A stretch of 64,000 nt of DNA from Streptomyces sp. V3I7. Lineage in GTDB: Bacteria > Actinomycetota > Actinomycetes > Streptomycetales > Streptomycetaceae. The stretch spans positions 3,885,001 through 3,949,000 of the forward strand of contig NZ_JAUSZK010000001.1 of assembly GCF_030817495.1 (NCBI RefSeq), given 5' to 3'. This document shows, one piece after another, positions 27,706 through 36,634 of this stretch. The notes below the pieces were generated by a model that worked only from the letters and a program-made list of their open reading frames with translations, did not search any database and had not been told where the DNA came from. Made by a program: the position numbers and the translations under genes. How positions within the stretch are numbered: position 1 is the stretch's first letter; the number at the start of each line of letters is the position of its first letter.

Positions 27706-28194
27706 TCACTGCACGCAGAACTCGTTGCCCTCCGGGTCCGTCATCACCACCCACTCACCGGCCGGTTCCGCCACCCGCCGCAGGATCCGGGCGCCGAGCC
27801 CCTCCAGCCGTGTGACCTCCTCGGCGCGCCGTCCCTCGCCCGCGTGCAGGTCGAGGTGGAGCCGGTTCTTGCCGGCCTTCGGTTCGGGGACGCGCTGGAA
27901 CAGAAGCCGCCGGCCCAGTCCGGTCCCGGTGTCCGGGTCGCAGGGGTCGTCGGGGTGCCGTACGGCGATCAGGTCCCGGAAGGCCGGGCGGCCGTGGTAC
28001 TCGACCGTGGCCTCGCCCGGCAGGGCGCCGACCTGGAGCAGCCGCTCGACGAGCGCGCTGTTGTCCTCGGGCTCGTAGTGCAGCGCCGCCGCCCAGAAGT
28101 CGGCCTGCGCGTGCGGGTCGGCAGCGTCGATGACGAGCTTGAAGTGCAGCGGGGCGGGCGCGGGTGCGGCCGAGGAGGCGGGTGTCTGCGTCAT
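27706..28194 (-). CDS. VOC family protein (glyoxalase-like domain)
   Basis: Single vicinal-oxygen-chelate module protein, 162 residues, of the glyoxalase/bleomycin-resistance superfamily as commonly found in actinobacteria; substrate unknown. The pattern LHFKLVIDAADPHAQADFWA, then NRLHLDLHAGE and VVMTDPEGNEFCV with the terminal Glu is typical. ATG 28194 has no ribosome site, but TATAAG at 28203-28208 (minus strand) lies at -10 distance, suggesting a leaderless transcript. Confidence 0.88.
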   Translation of the reverse strand: MTQTPASSAAPAPAPLHFKLVIDAADPHAQADFWAAALHYEPEDNSALVERLLQVGALPGEATVEYHGRPAFRDLIAVRHPDDPCDPDTGTGLGRRLLFQRVPEPKAGKNRLHLDLHAGEGRRAEEVTRLEGLGARILRRVAEPAGEWVVMTDPEGNEFCVQ

Positions 28195-28254
28195 GGCGAC
28201 CACTTATAGCCGAGTACGCCCCGCGCCCCGGAGTGTTCGGGAAACGCATTCGCC

Positions 28255-28426
28255 GCTTCCTACGGCAGGACGGCGTCCGGTTCCGTCTCCGAGCCCGGCG
28301 GGGGCGGCGTCCGGTTCTGTCTCCGAGCCCGGCGGGGGCGGCGTCCGGTTCCGTCTCCGAGCCGGCGGGGGCGACGGGCCGCCGCGGCCTCCTGTGTGCG
28401 GGGCTCGGTGAGAGCGCGGGCTGTGC
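28255..28426. repeat. echo copies of the rarD 3' end
   Basis: The block CTACGGCAGGACGGCGTCCG at 28260 closely matches the rarD end at 28428. A 34-bp unit beginning GGCGTCCGGTTCCGTCTCC is present three times (28272, 28306, 28340). The part at 28376-28420 (GCCGCGGCCTCCTG) matches rarD interior near 28496. Together they form a diverged duplicate of about the last 120 bases of rarD, with an internal triplication. Confidence 0.82.
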
Positions 28427-29428
28427 TTACGGCAGGACGGCCTCAGCTTCCGCCTCCGGGCCGGCGGGGGCGACGGCCGGCGGCGCCACGGCGTCCGCCG
28501 CGGCCTTCTGTACGCGGGCCTTGGTCAGGGCGCGGGCCGAGCGGCGGGCGGTGTGCAGCGCGTCCCAGGTGAGCGTCGTCAGGGCGAGCCAGACCAGGGC
28601 GAAGCCCGCCCAGCGTTCCAGCGGCATGGACTCGTGGAAGTAGAGGATGCCGAGCACGAACTGGAAGACGGGCGCCAGGTACTGGAGCAGACCCAGCGTG
28701 GACAGCGGCACGCGGATCGCGGCCGCCCCGAAGCAGACGAGCGGGATCGCGGTGACGACGCCGGTCGAGACGAGCAGCGCGGAGTGCCCGGCGCCGTCGG
28801 TGGTGAAGGTGGAGCCGCCCTGCGCGGTCAGCCACACTAGGTAGCCGAGCGCGGGCAGGAACTGGATCGCGGTCTCCGCGGCCAGCGACTCGATGCCGCC
28901 GAGGCCCACCTTCTTCTTCACCAGGCCGTACGCGGCGAAGGAGAAGGCGAGGCACAGGGAGATCCACGGCGGCTGTCCGTAGCCGACGGCCAGCACGAGC
29001 ACCGCGGCGCCGCCGATGCCGACAGCCGCCCACTGCGCGGGCCGCAGCCGCTCCTTCAGCACCAGCACGCCCAGCGCGATGGTGACCAGGGGGTTGATGA
29101 AGTAGCCGAGGGACGCCTCGACCACGTGGCCGGCGTTGACGGCCCAGATGTAGACACCCCAGTTGACCGTGATCACCGCGGCCGCGACCGCGATCAGGGC
29201 CAGTCGGCGCGGCTGGCGCAGCAGTTGTCCGGCCCAGGCCCAGCGGCGTGCGACGACGAGGGCCGCGGCGACGAAGACCAGGGACCACACCATCCGGTGG
29301 GCGAGGATCTCCATCGCCCCGGCGGGCTTCAGCAGCGGCCAGAACAGCGGGACGAGCCCCCACATCCCGTACGCCGCGAAGCCGTTCAGCAGTCCTGTCC
29401 GCCGCTCGGCCTTCGACTCCCCGGTCAC
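28427..29428 (-). CDS. rarD: EamA-family transporter RarD
   Basis: Drug/metabolite transporter of the DMT superfamily, 333 residues, ten predicted helices, cytoplasmic membrane. The RarD pattern AYGMWGLVPLFWPLLKPA, LAHRMVWSLVF and GVYIWAVNAGHVVEASLGYF is clear. Substrate is unknown (E. coli RarD is chloramphenicol-linked). GTG 29428 follows AGGAGG with six bases between; GTG 29443 would place that ribosome site inside the gene. The C-terminal tail is Ala/Pro/Glu-rich. Confidence 0.92.
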   Translation of the reverse strand: MTGESKAERRTGLLNGFAAYGMWGLVPLFWPLLKPAGAMEILAHRMVWSLVFVAAALVVARRWAWAGQLLRQPRRLALIAVAAAVITVNWGVYIWAVNAGHVVEASLGYFINPLVTIALGVLVLKERLRPAQWAAVGIGGAAVLVLAVGYGQPPWISLCLAFSFAAYGLVKKKVGLGGIESLAAETAIQFLPALGYLVWLTAQGGSTFTTDGAGHSALLVSTGVVTAIPLVCFGAAAIRVPLSTLGLLQYLAPVFQFVLGILYFHESMPLERWAGFALVWLALTTLTWDALHTARRSARALTKARVQKAAADAVAPPAVAPAGPEAEAEAVLP

Positions 29429-29583
29429 GGGCTTCCTCCTCACTCGGTGCGAGCCTCCTGCTCGACCGGACGAAGGTAGCGTCGCGAGCCCCCGCCTGTC
29501 ATGTCCGTACCGCTATACGGTCATGACACCCCCCGTCGGCGAGACGGAAAAGCGGCGAGTCGGAAAGGCGGCGAGACGGAAGA

Positions 29584-29625
29584 GCCGAGGGCCCCGACGC
29601 AGTGTGCTGCGCCCGGGCCCTCGGC
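29584..29625 (-). terminator. terminator after korB
   Basis: A perfect 11-base-pair stem, GCCGAGGGCCC / GGGCCCTCGGC, begins 19 bases behind the korB stop. Confidence 0.7.
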
Positions 29626-29643
29626 CGTGTCGTCCTGCCGCGG

Positions 29644-30723
29644 TCAGCCGACCACCGTCCAGGTGTCCCCGCCGGCCAGCAGCGCGGCCAGGTCGCCCTT
29701 GCCGTTCTGCTCGACCGCCGCGTCCAGCTGGTCGGCCATCGCCGTGTCGTAGACCGGCCGCTCCACGGAGCGGAACACGCCGATGGGGGTGTGGTGCAGG
29801 GTGTCGGGGTCGGCCAGCCGGGAGAGGGCGAACGCCGTGGTCGGCGACGCCGCGCGGGCGTCGTGGACCAGGATGTCGGCCTCGTTCTCCGGGGTCACGG
29901 TGACGACCTCCAGCTCGCCCGTGGCCGCGTCGCGCACCACGCCACGTGAGCGGTCGTGGCCGAAGCGGATCGGCTGCCCGTGCTCGAGGCGGATCACCGC
30001 CTCCTCGGCCTGCTGCCTGTCCTTGACGACGTCGAAGGCGCCGTCGTTGAAGATGTTGCAGTTCTGGTAGATCTCGATCAGCGCCGTGCCGGGGTGGGCC
30101 GCCGCCGCGCGCAGCACCTCCGTGAGGTGCCCCCGGTCGGAGTCGACGGTGCGGGCGACGAAGGACGCCTCGGCGCCGATGGCCAGCGACACCGGGTTGA
30201 AGGGCGCGTCCAGCGACCCCATCGGCGTCGACTTCGTGATCTTGCCGACCTCGGAGGTCGGGCTGTACTGGCCCTTGGTCAGACCGTAGATCCGGTTGTT
30301 GAACAGCAGGATCTTGAGGTTGACGTTGCGGCGCAGGGCGTGGATCAGGTGGTTGCCGCCGATGGACAGCGCGTCGCCGTCGCCGGTGACCACCCACACG
30401 GACAGGTCGCGGCGGGAGGTGGCCAGGCCGGTGGCGATGGCGGGGGCGCGGCCGTGGATGGAGTGCATCCCGTACGTGTTCATGTAGTACGGGAAGCGGG
30501 ACGAGCAGCCGATGCCCGAGACGAAGACGATGTTCTCCCGGGCCAGGCCCAGCTCGGGCATGAAGCCCTGCACCGCGGCCAGGATCGCGTAGTCACCGCA
30601 GCCGGGGCACCAGCGCACTTCCTGATCGGACTTGAAGTCCTTCATGGACTGTCTGGCCTCGGCCCTGGGGACGAGCGAGAGCGCCTCGATCGTGCCCGTG
30701 TCCTCCGTGGACGTCTCAGCCAT
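29644..30723 (-). CDS. korB: 2-oxoacid:ferredoxin oxidoreductase subunit beta (KorB)
   Basis: Thiamine-diphosphate and [4Fe-4S] subunit that decarboxylates 2-oxoglutarate (probably) with CoA and reduces ferredoxin; 359 residues. Cluster ligands appear in RWCPGCGDYAIL and GIGCSSRFPYY, with the ThDP motif VTGDGDALSIGGNHL followed by LLFNNRIYGLTKGQYSP. It overlaps korA by eight bases. In actinobacteria KorAB can replace or accompany 2-oxoglutarate dehydrogenase. Substrate is inferred from the family. Confidence 0.93.
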   Translation of the reverse strand: MAETSTEDTGTIEALSLVPRAEARQSMKDFKSDQEVRWCPGCGDYAILAAVQGFMPELGLARENIVFVSGIGCSSRFPYYMNTYGMHSIHGRAPAIATGLATSRRDLSVWVVTGDGDALSIGGNHLIHALRRNVNLKILLFNNRIYGLTKGQYSPTSEVGKITKSTPMGSLDAPFNPVSLAIGAEASFVARTVDSDRGHLTEVLRAAAAHPGTALIEIYQNCNIFNDGAFDVVKDRQQAEEAVIRLEHGQPIRFGHDRSRGVVRDAATGELEVVTVTPENEADILVHDARAASPTTAFALSRLADPDTLHHTPIGVFRSVERPVYDTAMADQLDAAVEQNGKGDLAALLAGGDTWTVVG

Positions 30724-32645
30724 CGATGGCCTCCTTGAGCGCCTTGGCGAGCTGCTCCGCCTTGAACGGCATGCCGTTCACCTGGGTGTGGGAGTGGGCG
30801 TCTACCAGGTACTTCGCCCGGATCAGGGTGGCGAGCTGACCCAGGTTCATCTCCGGGACCACCACCTTGTCGTAGCGGCTCAGCACCTCGCCGAGATTCC
30901 GCGGGAAGGGGTTGAGGTGCCGCAGATGCGCCTGCGCGATGGACTCGCCGGCCCGGCGCAGCCGCCGTACCGCCGCCGTGATCGGGCCGTACGTCGAGCC
31001 CCAGCCGAGCACCAGCGTGCGCGCCTCGCCGGGGTCGTCGACCTCCAGGTCCGGCACCTCGATTCCGTCGATCTTCGCCTGCCGGGTGCGGACCATGAGG
31101 TCGTGGTTGGCGGGCGCGTACGAGATGTTGCCGGTGCCGTCCTCCTTCTCGATGCCGCCGATCCGGTGCTCCAGGCCTGGTGTGCCGGGGATCGCCCACG
31201 GCCGGGCGAGCGTCTGCGGGTCGCGCTTGTACGGCCAGAACACCTCGGTGCCGTCGTCGAGGGTGTGATTGGGTCCTTGCGCGAACTGCACCCTGAGGTC
31301 CGGGAGTTCGTCCAGGTCCGGGATCCGCCACGGCTCCGAGCCGTTCGCCAGGTAGCCGTCGCTCAGCAGCATCACCGGCGTGCGGTATGTCAGCGCGATC
31401 CGGGCCGCCTCCAGGGCGGCGTCGAAGCAGTCGGCCGGGGTCATCGGGGCGATCACCGGGACCGGCGCCTCGCCGTTGCGGCCGAACATCGCCTGGAGCA
31501 GATCCGCCTGCTCGGTCTTGGTCGGCAGGCCGGTCGAGGGGCCGCCGCGCTGGATGTCGACGACCAGCAGGGGCAGCTCCAGCGAGACGGCGAGCCCGAT
31601 CGTCTCCGACTTCAGCGCCACACCCGGGCCGGACGTCGTGGTCACGGCCAGACTGCCGCCGAACGCCGCGCCCAGCGCCGCGCCGATCCCCGCGATCTCG
31701 TCCTCGGCCTGGAAGGTCCGGACGCCGAAGTTCTTGTGCTTGCTCAGCTCGTGCAGGATGTCGGATGCCGGGGTGATCGGGTACGAGCCCAGGAACAGCG
31801 GCAGATCGGCCTGCTGCGAGGCGGTGACCAGGCCGTAGGCCAGGGCCAGGTTCCCGGAGATGTTCCGGTACGTGCCGACCGGGAAGGCCTTCGTCGCCGG
31901 GGCCACCTCGTAGGAGACCGCGAAGTCCTCCGTCGTCTCGCCGAAGTTCCAGCCCGCCCGGAAGGCGGTCAGGTTGGCCTCGGCGATCTGAGGCTTCTTG
32001 GCGAACTTGGTGCGCAGGAACTTCTCGGTGCCCTCGGTCGGGCGGTGGTACATCCAGCTCAGCAGGCCCAGCGCGAACATGTTCTTGCTCCGCTCCGCCT
32101 CCTTGCGGCTGAGCTCGAACTCCTTCAGCGCCTCCACCGTCAGCGTCGTCAGCGGCACCGGGTGCAGATGGAAGCCGTCCAGCGAGCCGTCCTCCAAGGG
32201 GCTGTCCGCGTAGCCGACCTTCTGCATGGCGCGCTTGGTGAACTCGTCCGTGTTGACGATGATCTCCGCCCCGCGCGGGAGGTCCCCGATGTTCGCCTTC
32301 AGCGCCGCCGGGTTCATCGCCACCAGCACGTTCGGCGCGTCGCCGGGCGTGAGGATGTCGTGGTCGGCGAAGTGCAGCTGGAAGGAGGAGACACCGGGGA
32401 GCGTGCCGGCGGGGGCGCGGATCTCGGCCGGGAAGTTCGGCAGCGTCGAAAGATCGTTGCCGAACGACGCCGTCTCCGACGTGAAGCGGTCACCGGTGAG
32501 CTGCATGCCGTCGCCCGAGTCCCCCCGCGAACCGGATGATGACCCGGTCGAGGCGCCGGACGTCCTTCACCCCGCCGTCCGGTTGGCGCTCGCCCACCAC
32601 GGGTTCGTCGGCCTGCTCCGCTGGGCTGCTGACCTGGCTGGTCAC
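30716..32645 (-). pseudogene. korA: 2-oxoacid:ferredoxin oxidoreductase subunit alpha (KorA), frameshifted near N-terminus
   Basis: Partner of KorB; the gamma-alpha fusion would be about 643 residues. GTG 32645 follows AAGGAGG at good spacing and the frame VTSQVSSPAEQADEP continues to DRVIIRFAG. There a run of six C (plus strand 32521-32526) has one base too many. With five, the family motif RFAGDSGDGMQLTGDRFTSE is restored and the frame continues for 600 residues (GSYPITPASDILHELSKH, TTTSGPGVALKSE, ANGSEPW). As given, only an ATG at 32506 would make a protein lacking the conserved glycine loop. A homopolymer error is quite possible. Confidence 0.85.
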
Positions 32646-32721
32646 TGAACTTGACCTCCTTCGAGGCGGCTGTCCGTGCATGGTCGTCCCATGGACCTTT
32701 CCAGGTTCAACCCTACGTCGG

Positions 32722-32740
32722 TTAGGGTCGCCTTCCCTCG
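32722..32740. promoter_or_regulatory. candidate iron box / inverted repeat upstream of korA
   Basis: TTAGGGTCGCCTTCCCTCG fits 12 of the 15 fixed positions of the Streptomyces DmdR/IdeR iron box TTAGGnTAGnCTnnCCTAA. An overlapping inverted repeat ACCCTA-N7-TAGGGT spans 32710-32728. KorAB is an Fe-S enzyme, so iron control is plausible, but matching was by eye. Confidence 0.3.
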
Positions 32741-32846
32741 ATCGTTCGCATGATGGACGGCATTCCACGACGGCCCGTCGCCCTGACTCGTCATGATTTC
32801 TCGCCCCCGGGGCTCCCGTTTCGGCTCTCGCCTCAGTGTCGGCCCA

Positions 32847-33516
32847 TCAGGAGTTCAGATAGGTGAGGACGGCCGGAACACGCCGGTGGTCGCCGTCGCT
32901 CTGGGTCAGACCCAGCTTCAGGAAGATGTTGCTGACGGCTTCTCCACCGCGCCGTCGCTCACCACCAGCTGCCGGGCGATCGCCGAGTTCGTCCGCCCCT
33001 CGGCCACCAGCCCCAGGACCTCCCGCTCGCGCGGGGTGAGCCCCGCGACCACGTCCTGCTTGCGGCTGCGGCCGAGGAGCTGCGCGACCGCCTCCGGGTC
33101 CAGAGCCGTACTGCCGCCGGCCACCCGCACCACCGCGTCGACGAACTCCCGCACCTCGGCGACCCGGTCCTTGTGCAGATAGCCGACGCCACGGCTGGAA
33201 CAGGCCAGCAGTTCGGTGGCGTAGCGCTCCTCCACGTACTGCGACACCGCGAGCACCCCGAGATCCGGGTGCTCCCTGCGAAGCCGGACGGCGGCCCGTA
33301 CGCCCTCGTCCGTGTGGGTGGGCGGCATCCGTACGTCCGCGACGACACGTCGGGCAGCTCGCCCCGCGCGCCGAGGGCGGCGATCGTGGCGATCAGCGCC
33401 TCGGCGTCGCCCACCCCGGCGACCACGTCGTGCCCGCGGTCGGTCAGCAAGCGGGTCAGGCCCTCCCTGAGCAGCACCGAGTCCTCGGCGATGACCACCC
33501 GCACCCTGTTCTCCAC
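32847..33516 (-). pseudogene. LuxR-family response regulator, two frameshifts
   Basis: NarL/FixJ-type regulator, about 223 residues if repaired. Receiver start VRVVIAEDSVLLREGLTRLL reads well to GELPDV; one base is missing at about 33345-33347, after which VADVRMPPTHTDEG carries the phospho-acceptor Asp. The HTH part LTPREREVLGLVAEGRTNSA reads to SDGAVEK; a second base is missing at about 32937, after which VSNIFLKLGLTQSDGDHRRV leads to the stop at 32847. Start GTG 33516. Two independent lesions favour real decay. Confidence 0.82.
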
Positions 33517-33646
33517 GCTCTTCCGGCCCCCCACAGCCCCGTCCCCGTCCGCGCCCGTCCCTCGTCCCTCGTCCCTCGTCCCCGTGTGCATCCCTACCCC
33601 ACCGCACGGCGGTCCAGCGGTTCATCGGCCCGCATTCTGTTGACGT

Positions 33647-34199
33647 TCAGGGGCGCCAGGGAAGTTCCGCCGTCACTCGTGTGGGTCCGCCGGATGGGGA
33701 GTCGATGACGAGGAGTCCGTCGACGGCGTCCAGGCGTTCCGCGAGTCCGCGCAGGCCGCTGCCCTCGTCCGGGCTCGCGCGGCCATGGCTGTCGTCCCGG
33801 ACCTGGAGCATCAGACGGTCGTCCGCGCGCCGCACCCCGACCGAGGCGGTCCGGGCGCCGCTGCGCTCGCTGATGTTCCGCAGCAGCTCCGAGACCGTGA
33901 AGTACGCGATGCCCTCGATGGCCGGCGCCGGGCGCCCGGCCAGGTCCGCCTCGACCCGCACCGGCACGGCGCAGCGGGCGGCGACCGAGGACAGTGCGGC
34001 GTCCAGGCCGCGGTCGGTGAGGACGGCCGGGTGGAGCCACCGGCAGGTTCACCAGGAGATGCGCGATCTCCTTCCAGGTGTGCCTGTCGTAGGCGAGACG
34101 GGCCGGCGGAAGGCAGTCGTCACCCGGGGGCGGCGCGGTGCCGGCCTGCGCGACGGCGAGGCTCGGAGCGGTCATGGGAGTCAGCGTGCCGTCCGTCAT
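33647..34199 (-). pseudogene. sensor histidine kinase remnant with large internal deletion
   Basis: Only the two ends remain. The N-terminus (MTDGTLTPM, then AYDRHTWKEIAHLLVNLPV) stops where the first membrane helix should follow. After about 34045 another frame gives AVLTDRGLDAALSSVAARC and a HATPase region with SELLRNISERSGA, QVRDDSHGR and GSGLRGLAERLDAVDG. The membrane helices and phospho-acceptor His box, roughly 230-250 residues in relatives, are missing and the joint is out of frame. It would have been the partner of the adjacent broken regulator. Confidence 0.8.
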
Positions 34200-34312
34200 G
34201 GCCCCCGCGCCATGAGGTCCGCCGCCGGGATGACCCGGGGAAAACCCCACCTCCGCGACCACCGGCCGTTTCACGTCACGTACCCGGGGCGTCTCATCCT
34301 GTGACGGACTTC

Positions 34313-34340
34313 TTACCGGCGCTATAGCAGGGCCTAGACT
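34313..34340 (+). promoter_or_regulatory. candidate promoter of the second nuo cluster
   Basis: TTACCG and TAGACT are separated by 16 bases, resembling a vegetative (HrdB-type) promoter, and would give a leader of about 80 bases before nuoA2. Confidence 0.45.
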
Positions 34341-34428
34341 CCCAGGCGTACAGATCGTCGAATCATGTCGCATCACAGGGTGCACCAAGGCACTGAGGTC
34401 ACCGGGTCAGGGAGCGAGGGGACGGACG

Positions 34429-34836
34429 TTGCGGGAGACGTTGGGGGGCTCGGCCACGATCGTCGCGGCGGACTACTTCCAGTCCTATTCGGTCGTGGGA
34501 CTGCTCGCGCTCGCGGGGGTGCTCTTCGTCGCGGCCGCCTTCGGCGCCGGGCGGCTGCTGCGTCCGGTGGTCCCCACGCCGGAGAAACTGCTGACCTACG
34601 AGTGCGGTGTCGACCCCGTGGGCGAGGGCTGGGCGCACACCCAGGTCCGCTACTACGTCTACGCCTTCCTGTACGTGATCTTCGCGGTCGACTCGATCTT
34701 CCTGTTCCCCTGGGCCACGGTCTTCGCCGCCCCCGGCTACGGCGGGGCCACGCTCGTGGAGATGTTCATCTTCCTCGGCTTCCTGGCCGTGGGCCTGCTG
34801 TACGCATACAAGAAGGGCGTCCTGACATGGACGTGA
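34429..34836 (+). CDS. nuoA2: NADH-quinone oxidoreductase subunit A, second cluster
   Basis: Three-helix membrane subunit of complex I, 135 residues. The family loop [20 protein letters not shown] with its conserved Cys is present, followed by [16 protein letters not shown]. The start is an unusual TTG at 34429, supported by GAGGGGA with seven bases between and by the absence of an in-frame ATG or GTG nearby. It overlaps nuoB2 by ten bases. Confidence 0.9.
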   Translation: MRETLGGSATIVAADYFQSYSVVGLLALAGVLFVAAAFGAGRLLRPVVPTPEKLLTYECGVDPVGEGWAHTQVRYYVYAFLYVIFAVDSIFLFPWATVFAAPGYGGATLVEMFIFLGFLAVGLLYAYKKGVLTWT

Positions 34837-35438
34837 CCCCCGACGTGACCTCCCCCTCGGCCACCGAGCCCGTCCTGCTCCCCGAGCCGAAGCGGCTGGG
34901 CGCGCTGGCGCGCCTGGCCCCCGAGCCGATGAAGGTCGTCCTCAACTGGGGCCGCCGCTACTCGCTCTGGGTCTTCAACTTCGGCCTGGCCTGCTGCGCG
35001 ATCGAGTTCATCGCCGCGTCGATGGCCCGCCACGACTTCATTCGGCTCGGCGTCATCCCCTTCGCACCGGGTCCGCGCCAGGCCGACCTGATGGTCGTCT
35101 CCGGCACGGTCACGGACAAGATGGCCCCGGCCGTGAAGCGGCTCTACGAGCAGATGCCCGAGCCGAAGTACGTCATCTCCTTCGGCGCCTGCTCCAACTG
35201 CGGCGGCCCGTACTGGGACTCGTACTCCGTCACCAAGGGCGTCGACCAGATCATCCCGGTGGACGTCTACGTCCCCGGCTGCCCGCCGCGCCCCGAGGCG
35301 CTGCTCCAGGGCATCCTCAAGCTCCAGGAGAAGATCGCGCGCGAGTCGCTGGAGGAGCGGTACGGCACCGTCCGGCCCTCTGCCGCCGCGCTGCAGAGCG
35401 ACCTGGTGCGGGCGCCGGCTCCGAAGGGGGATACGTGA
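34827..35438 (+). CDS. nuoB2: NADH-quinone oxidoreductase subunit B, second cluster
   Basis: [4Fe-4S] N2 subunit, 203 residues, carrying the cluster that hands electrons to quinone. Ligands are visible as [19 protein letters not shown] and [15 protein letters not shown]. The N-terminal 25 residues are variable. ATG 34827 lies inside the end of nuoA2. Conserved ligands indicate a functional electron-transfer subunit. Confidence 0.94.
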   Translation: MDVTPDVTSPSATEPVLLPEPKRLGALARLAPEPMKVVLNWGRRYSLWVFNFGLACCAIEFIAASMARHDFIRLGVIPFAPGPRQADLMVVSGTVTDKMAPAVKRLYEQMPEPKYVISFGACSNCGGPYWDSYSVTKGVDQIIPVDVYVPGCPPRPEALLQGILKLQEKIARESLEERYGTVRPSAAALQSDLVRAPAPKGDT

Positions 35439-36634
35439 TGACCACGCCCACGGTCGGCTGGCTGCCCGCCCCGGTCGAGGAGCTCTTCGGTCCGGACGCC
35501 ACCGCCGAGGAGTCGTACGAGGTCCTGACGGTGGACGTCCCGCCCGCGTCCTGGATCCCCGCGCTGGAGACGGCGCGTACGACCCTGTCCTGCACCTACT
35601 TCGACTGGCTGAGCGCGGTCGACGAGCCCGGCGCGGGCTTCCGCGTCTCGGCGCACGTCGTGGCCCTGAACCCGGTCCGCCGCCTCCTGGTGCGCACGAC
35701 GGTCCCGCACGAGGCACCGGCGCTGCCCTCCGCCGTCGGCGTCTACGCGGGCGCGGGCTGGCACGAGCGCGAGACGCACGAGATGTTCGGCGTCCGCTTC
35801 GACGACCACCCGGGCCTGGAGCACCTGCTGCTCCCGGAGAACTTCGAGGGCCACCCCCTGCGCAAGGACTTCGTGCTGGCGGCGCGCGTCGCCAAGGCGT
35901 GGCCCGGTGCGAAGGAACCGGGCGAGTCGGACCACGGCGGCCCCAAGCGCCGCCAGATGCTGCCCCCGGGCGTCCCCGACCCGAACGAGTGGGGCCCGCT
36001 CAAGGGCCAGCTCCCGCCGGCCCCGTCCCGTCCGGCCCGCGGCGCGGCCCGCGCGGCTGCCGGTGCCGGAGATCGCCCGGCCCGCGCGGCCGGCGACCGG
36101 CCGGTGCGGCGCGCCCGTACGGCGGCGGAGGGTTCCGCGAGCCAGGCGGGCGACGCGGGCACGGCCGCCGTACCCCGGCGTTCGCGCAACGCCTCGGAGG
36201 GTTCCGCGAGCCAGGCGGCCGCGGCGGAGGAGGCCTCCACCGCGGGAACGGCGTCGGGGCCCGCCGCGCCGCGCCGGGCACGGTCGGCCTCACAGGGGTC
36301 GGCGAGCCAGCGGACCGAGACCACTGGTGCGGACGAGACCTCCGAAGCCACCGGTGCGGCCGAGGGCTCCGGAGCATCCGAGGGCACAGGTGCCGCCGAT
36401 GCCCCGCAGCGGGCGCGCAGCGCGAGCGGCGGGTCCTCCTCGCAGCGGGCGCAGGAGCCGGCGGCTCCCGCGACGCCGGACGTGCCCGCCGAGCCGGCGC
36501 CCCGGCCCACGGCGCCGCGCAGCTCGGACGCCCCCTGGCACCACGCCCGCCCGGCCTTCGACGAACCGGAAGACAAACGGACCCCTGAGGCCCCGGCCCC
36601 CGAGGCCGACACCCCGACAGGAGGACCGCAGTGA
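35438..36634 (+). CDS. nuoC2: NADH-quinone oxidoreductase subunit C with long disordered tail, second cluster
   Basis: 30-kDa subunit of the connecting module, 398 residues. The family signature GWHERETHEMFGVRFDDHPG and LLLPENFEGHPLRKDF lie at about residues 108-147. From about residue 190 the protein is an Ala/Ser/Pro/Arg-rich tail of some 200 residues with repeated RSASQGSASQ-like units; it shows no NuoD similarity. ATG 35438 overlaps the nuoB2 stop by one base and is seven bases from AAGGGGG. No nuoD gene follows. Confidence 0.9.
   Translation: MTTPTVGWLPAPVEELFGPDATAEESYEVLTVDVPPASWIPALETARTTLSCTYFDWLSAVDEPGAGFRVSAHVVALNPVRRLLVRTTVPHEAPALPSAVGVYAGAGWHERETHEMFGVRFDDHPGLEHLLLPENFEGHPLRKDFVLAARVAKAWPGAKEPGESDHGGPKRRQMLPPGVPDPNEWGPLKGQLPPAPSRPARGAARAAAGAGDRPARAAGDRPVRRARTAAEGSASQAGDAGTAAVPRRSRNASEGSASQAAAAEEASTAGTASGPAAPRRARSASQGSASQRTETTGADETSEATGAAEGSGASEGTGAADAPQRARSASGGSSSQRAQEPAAPATPDVPAEPAPRPTAPRSSDAPWHHARPAFDEPEDKRTPEAPAPEADTPTGGPQ

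Noticed and set aside
27631..28209. 192-codon open frame opposite the VOC gene
   Set aside because: Fully antisense to a clear VOC protein and of shadow composition.
32847..33516. Programmed frameshifting in the response regulator
   Set aside because: There are two separate missing bases, neither at a slippery heptamer, and the family does not use frameshifting.
36005..36634. NuoC2 tail as a fused NuoD
   Set aside because: NuoD is about 400 residues with strongly conserved motifs; the tail is low-complexity and shows none of them.
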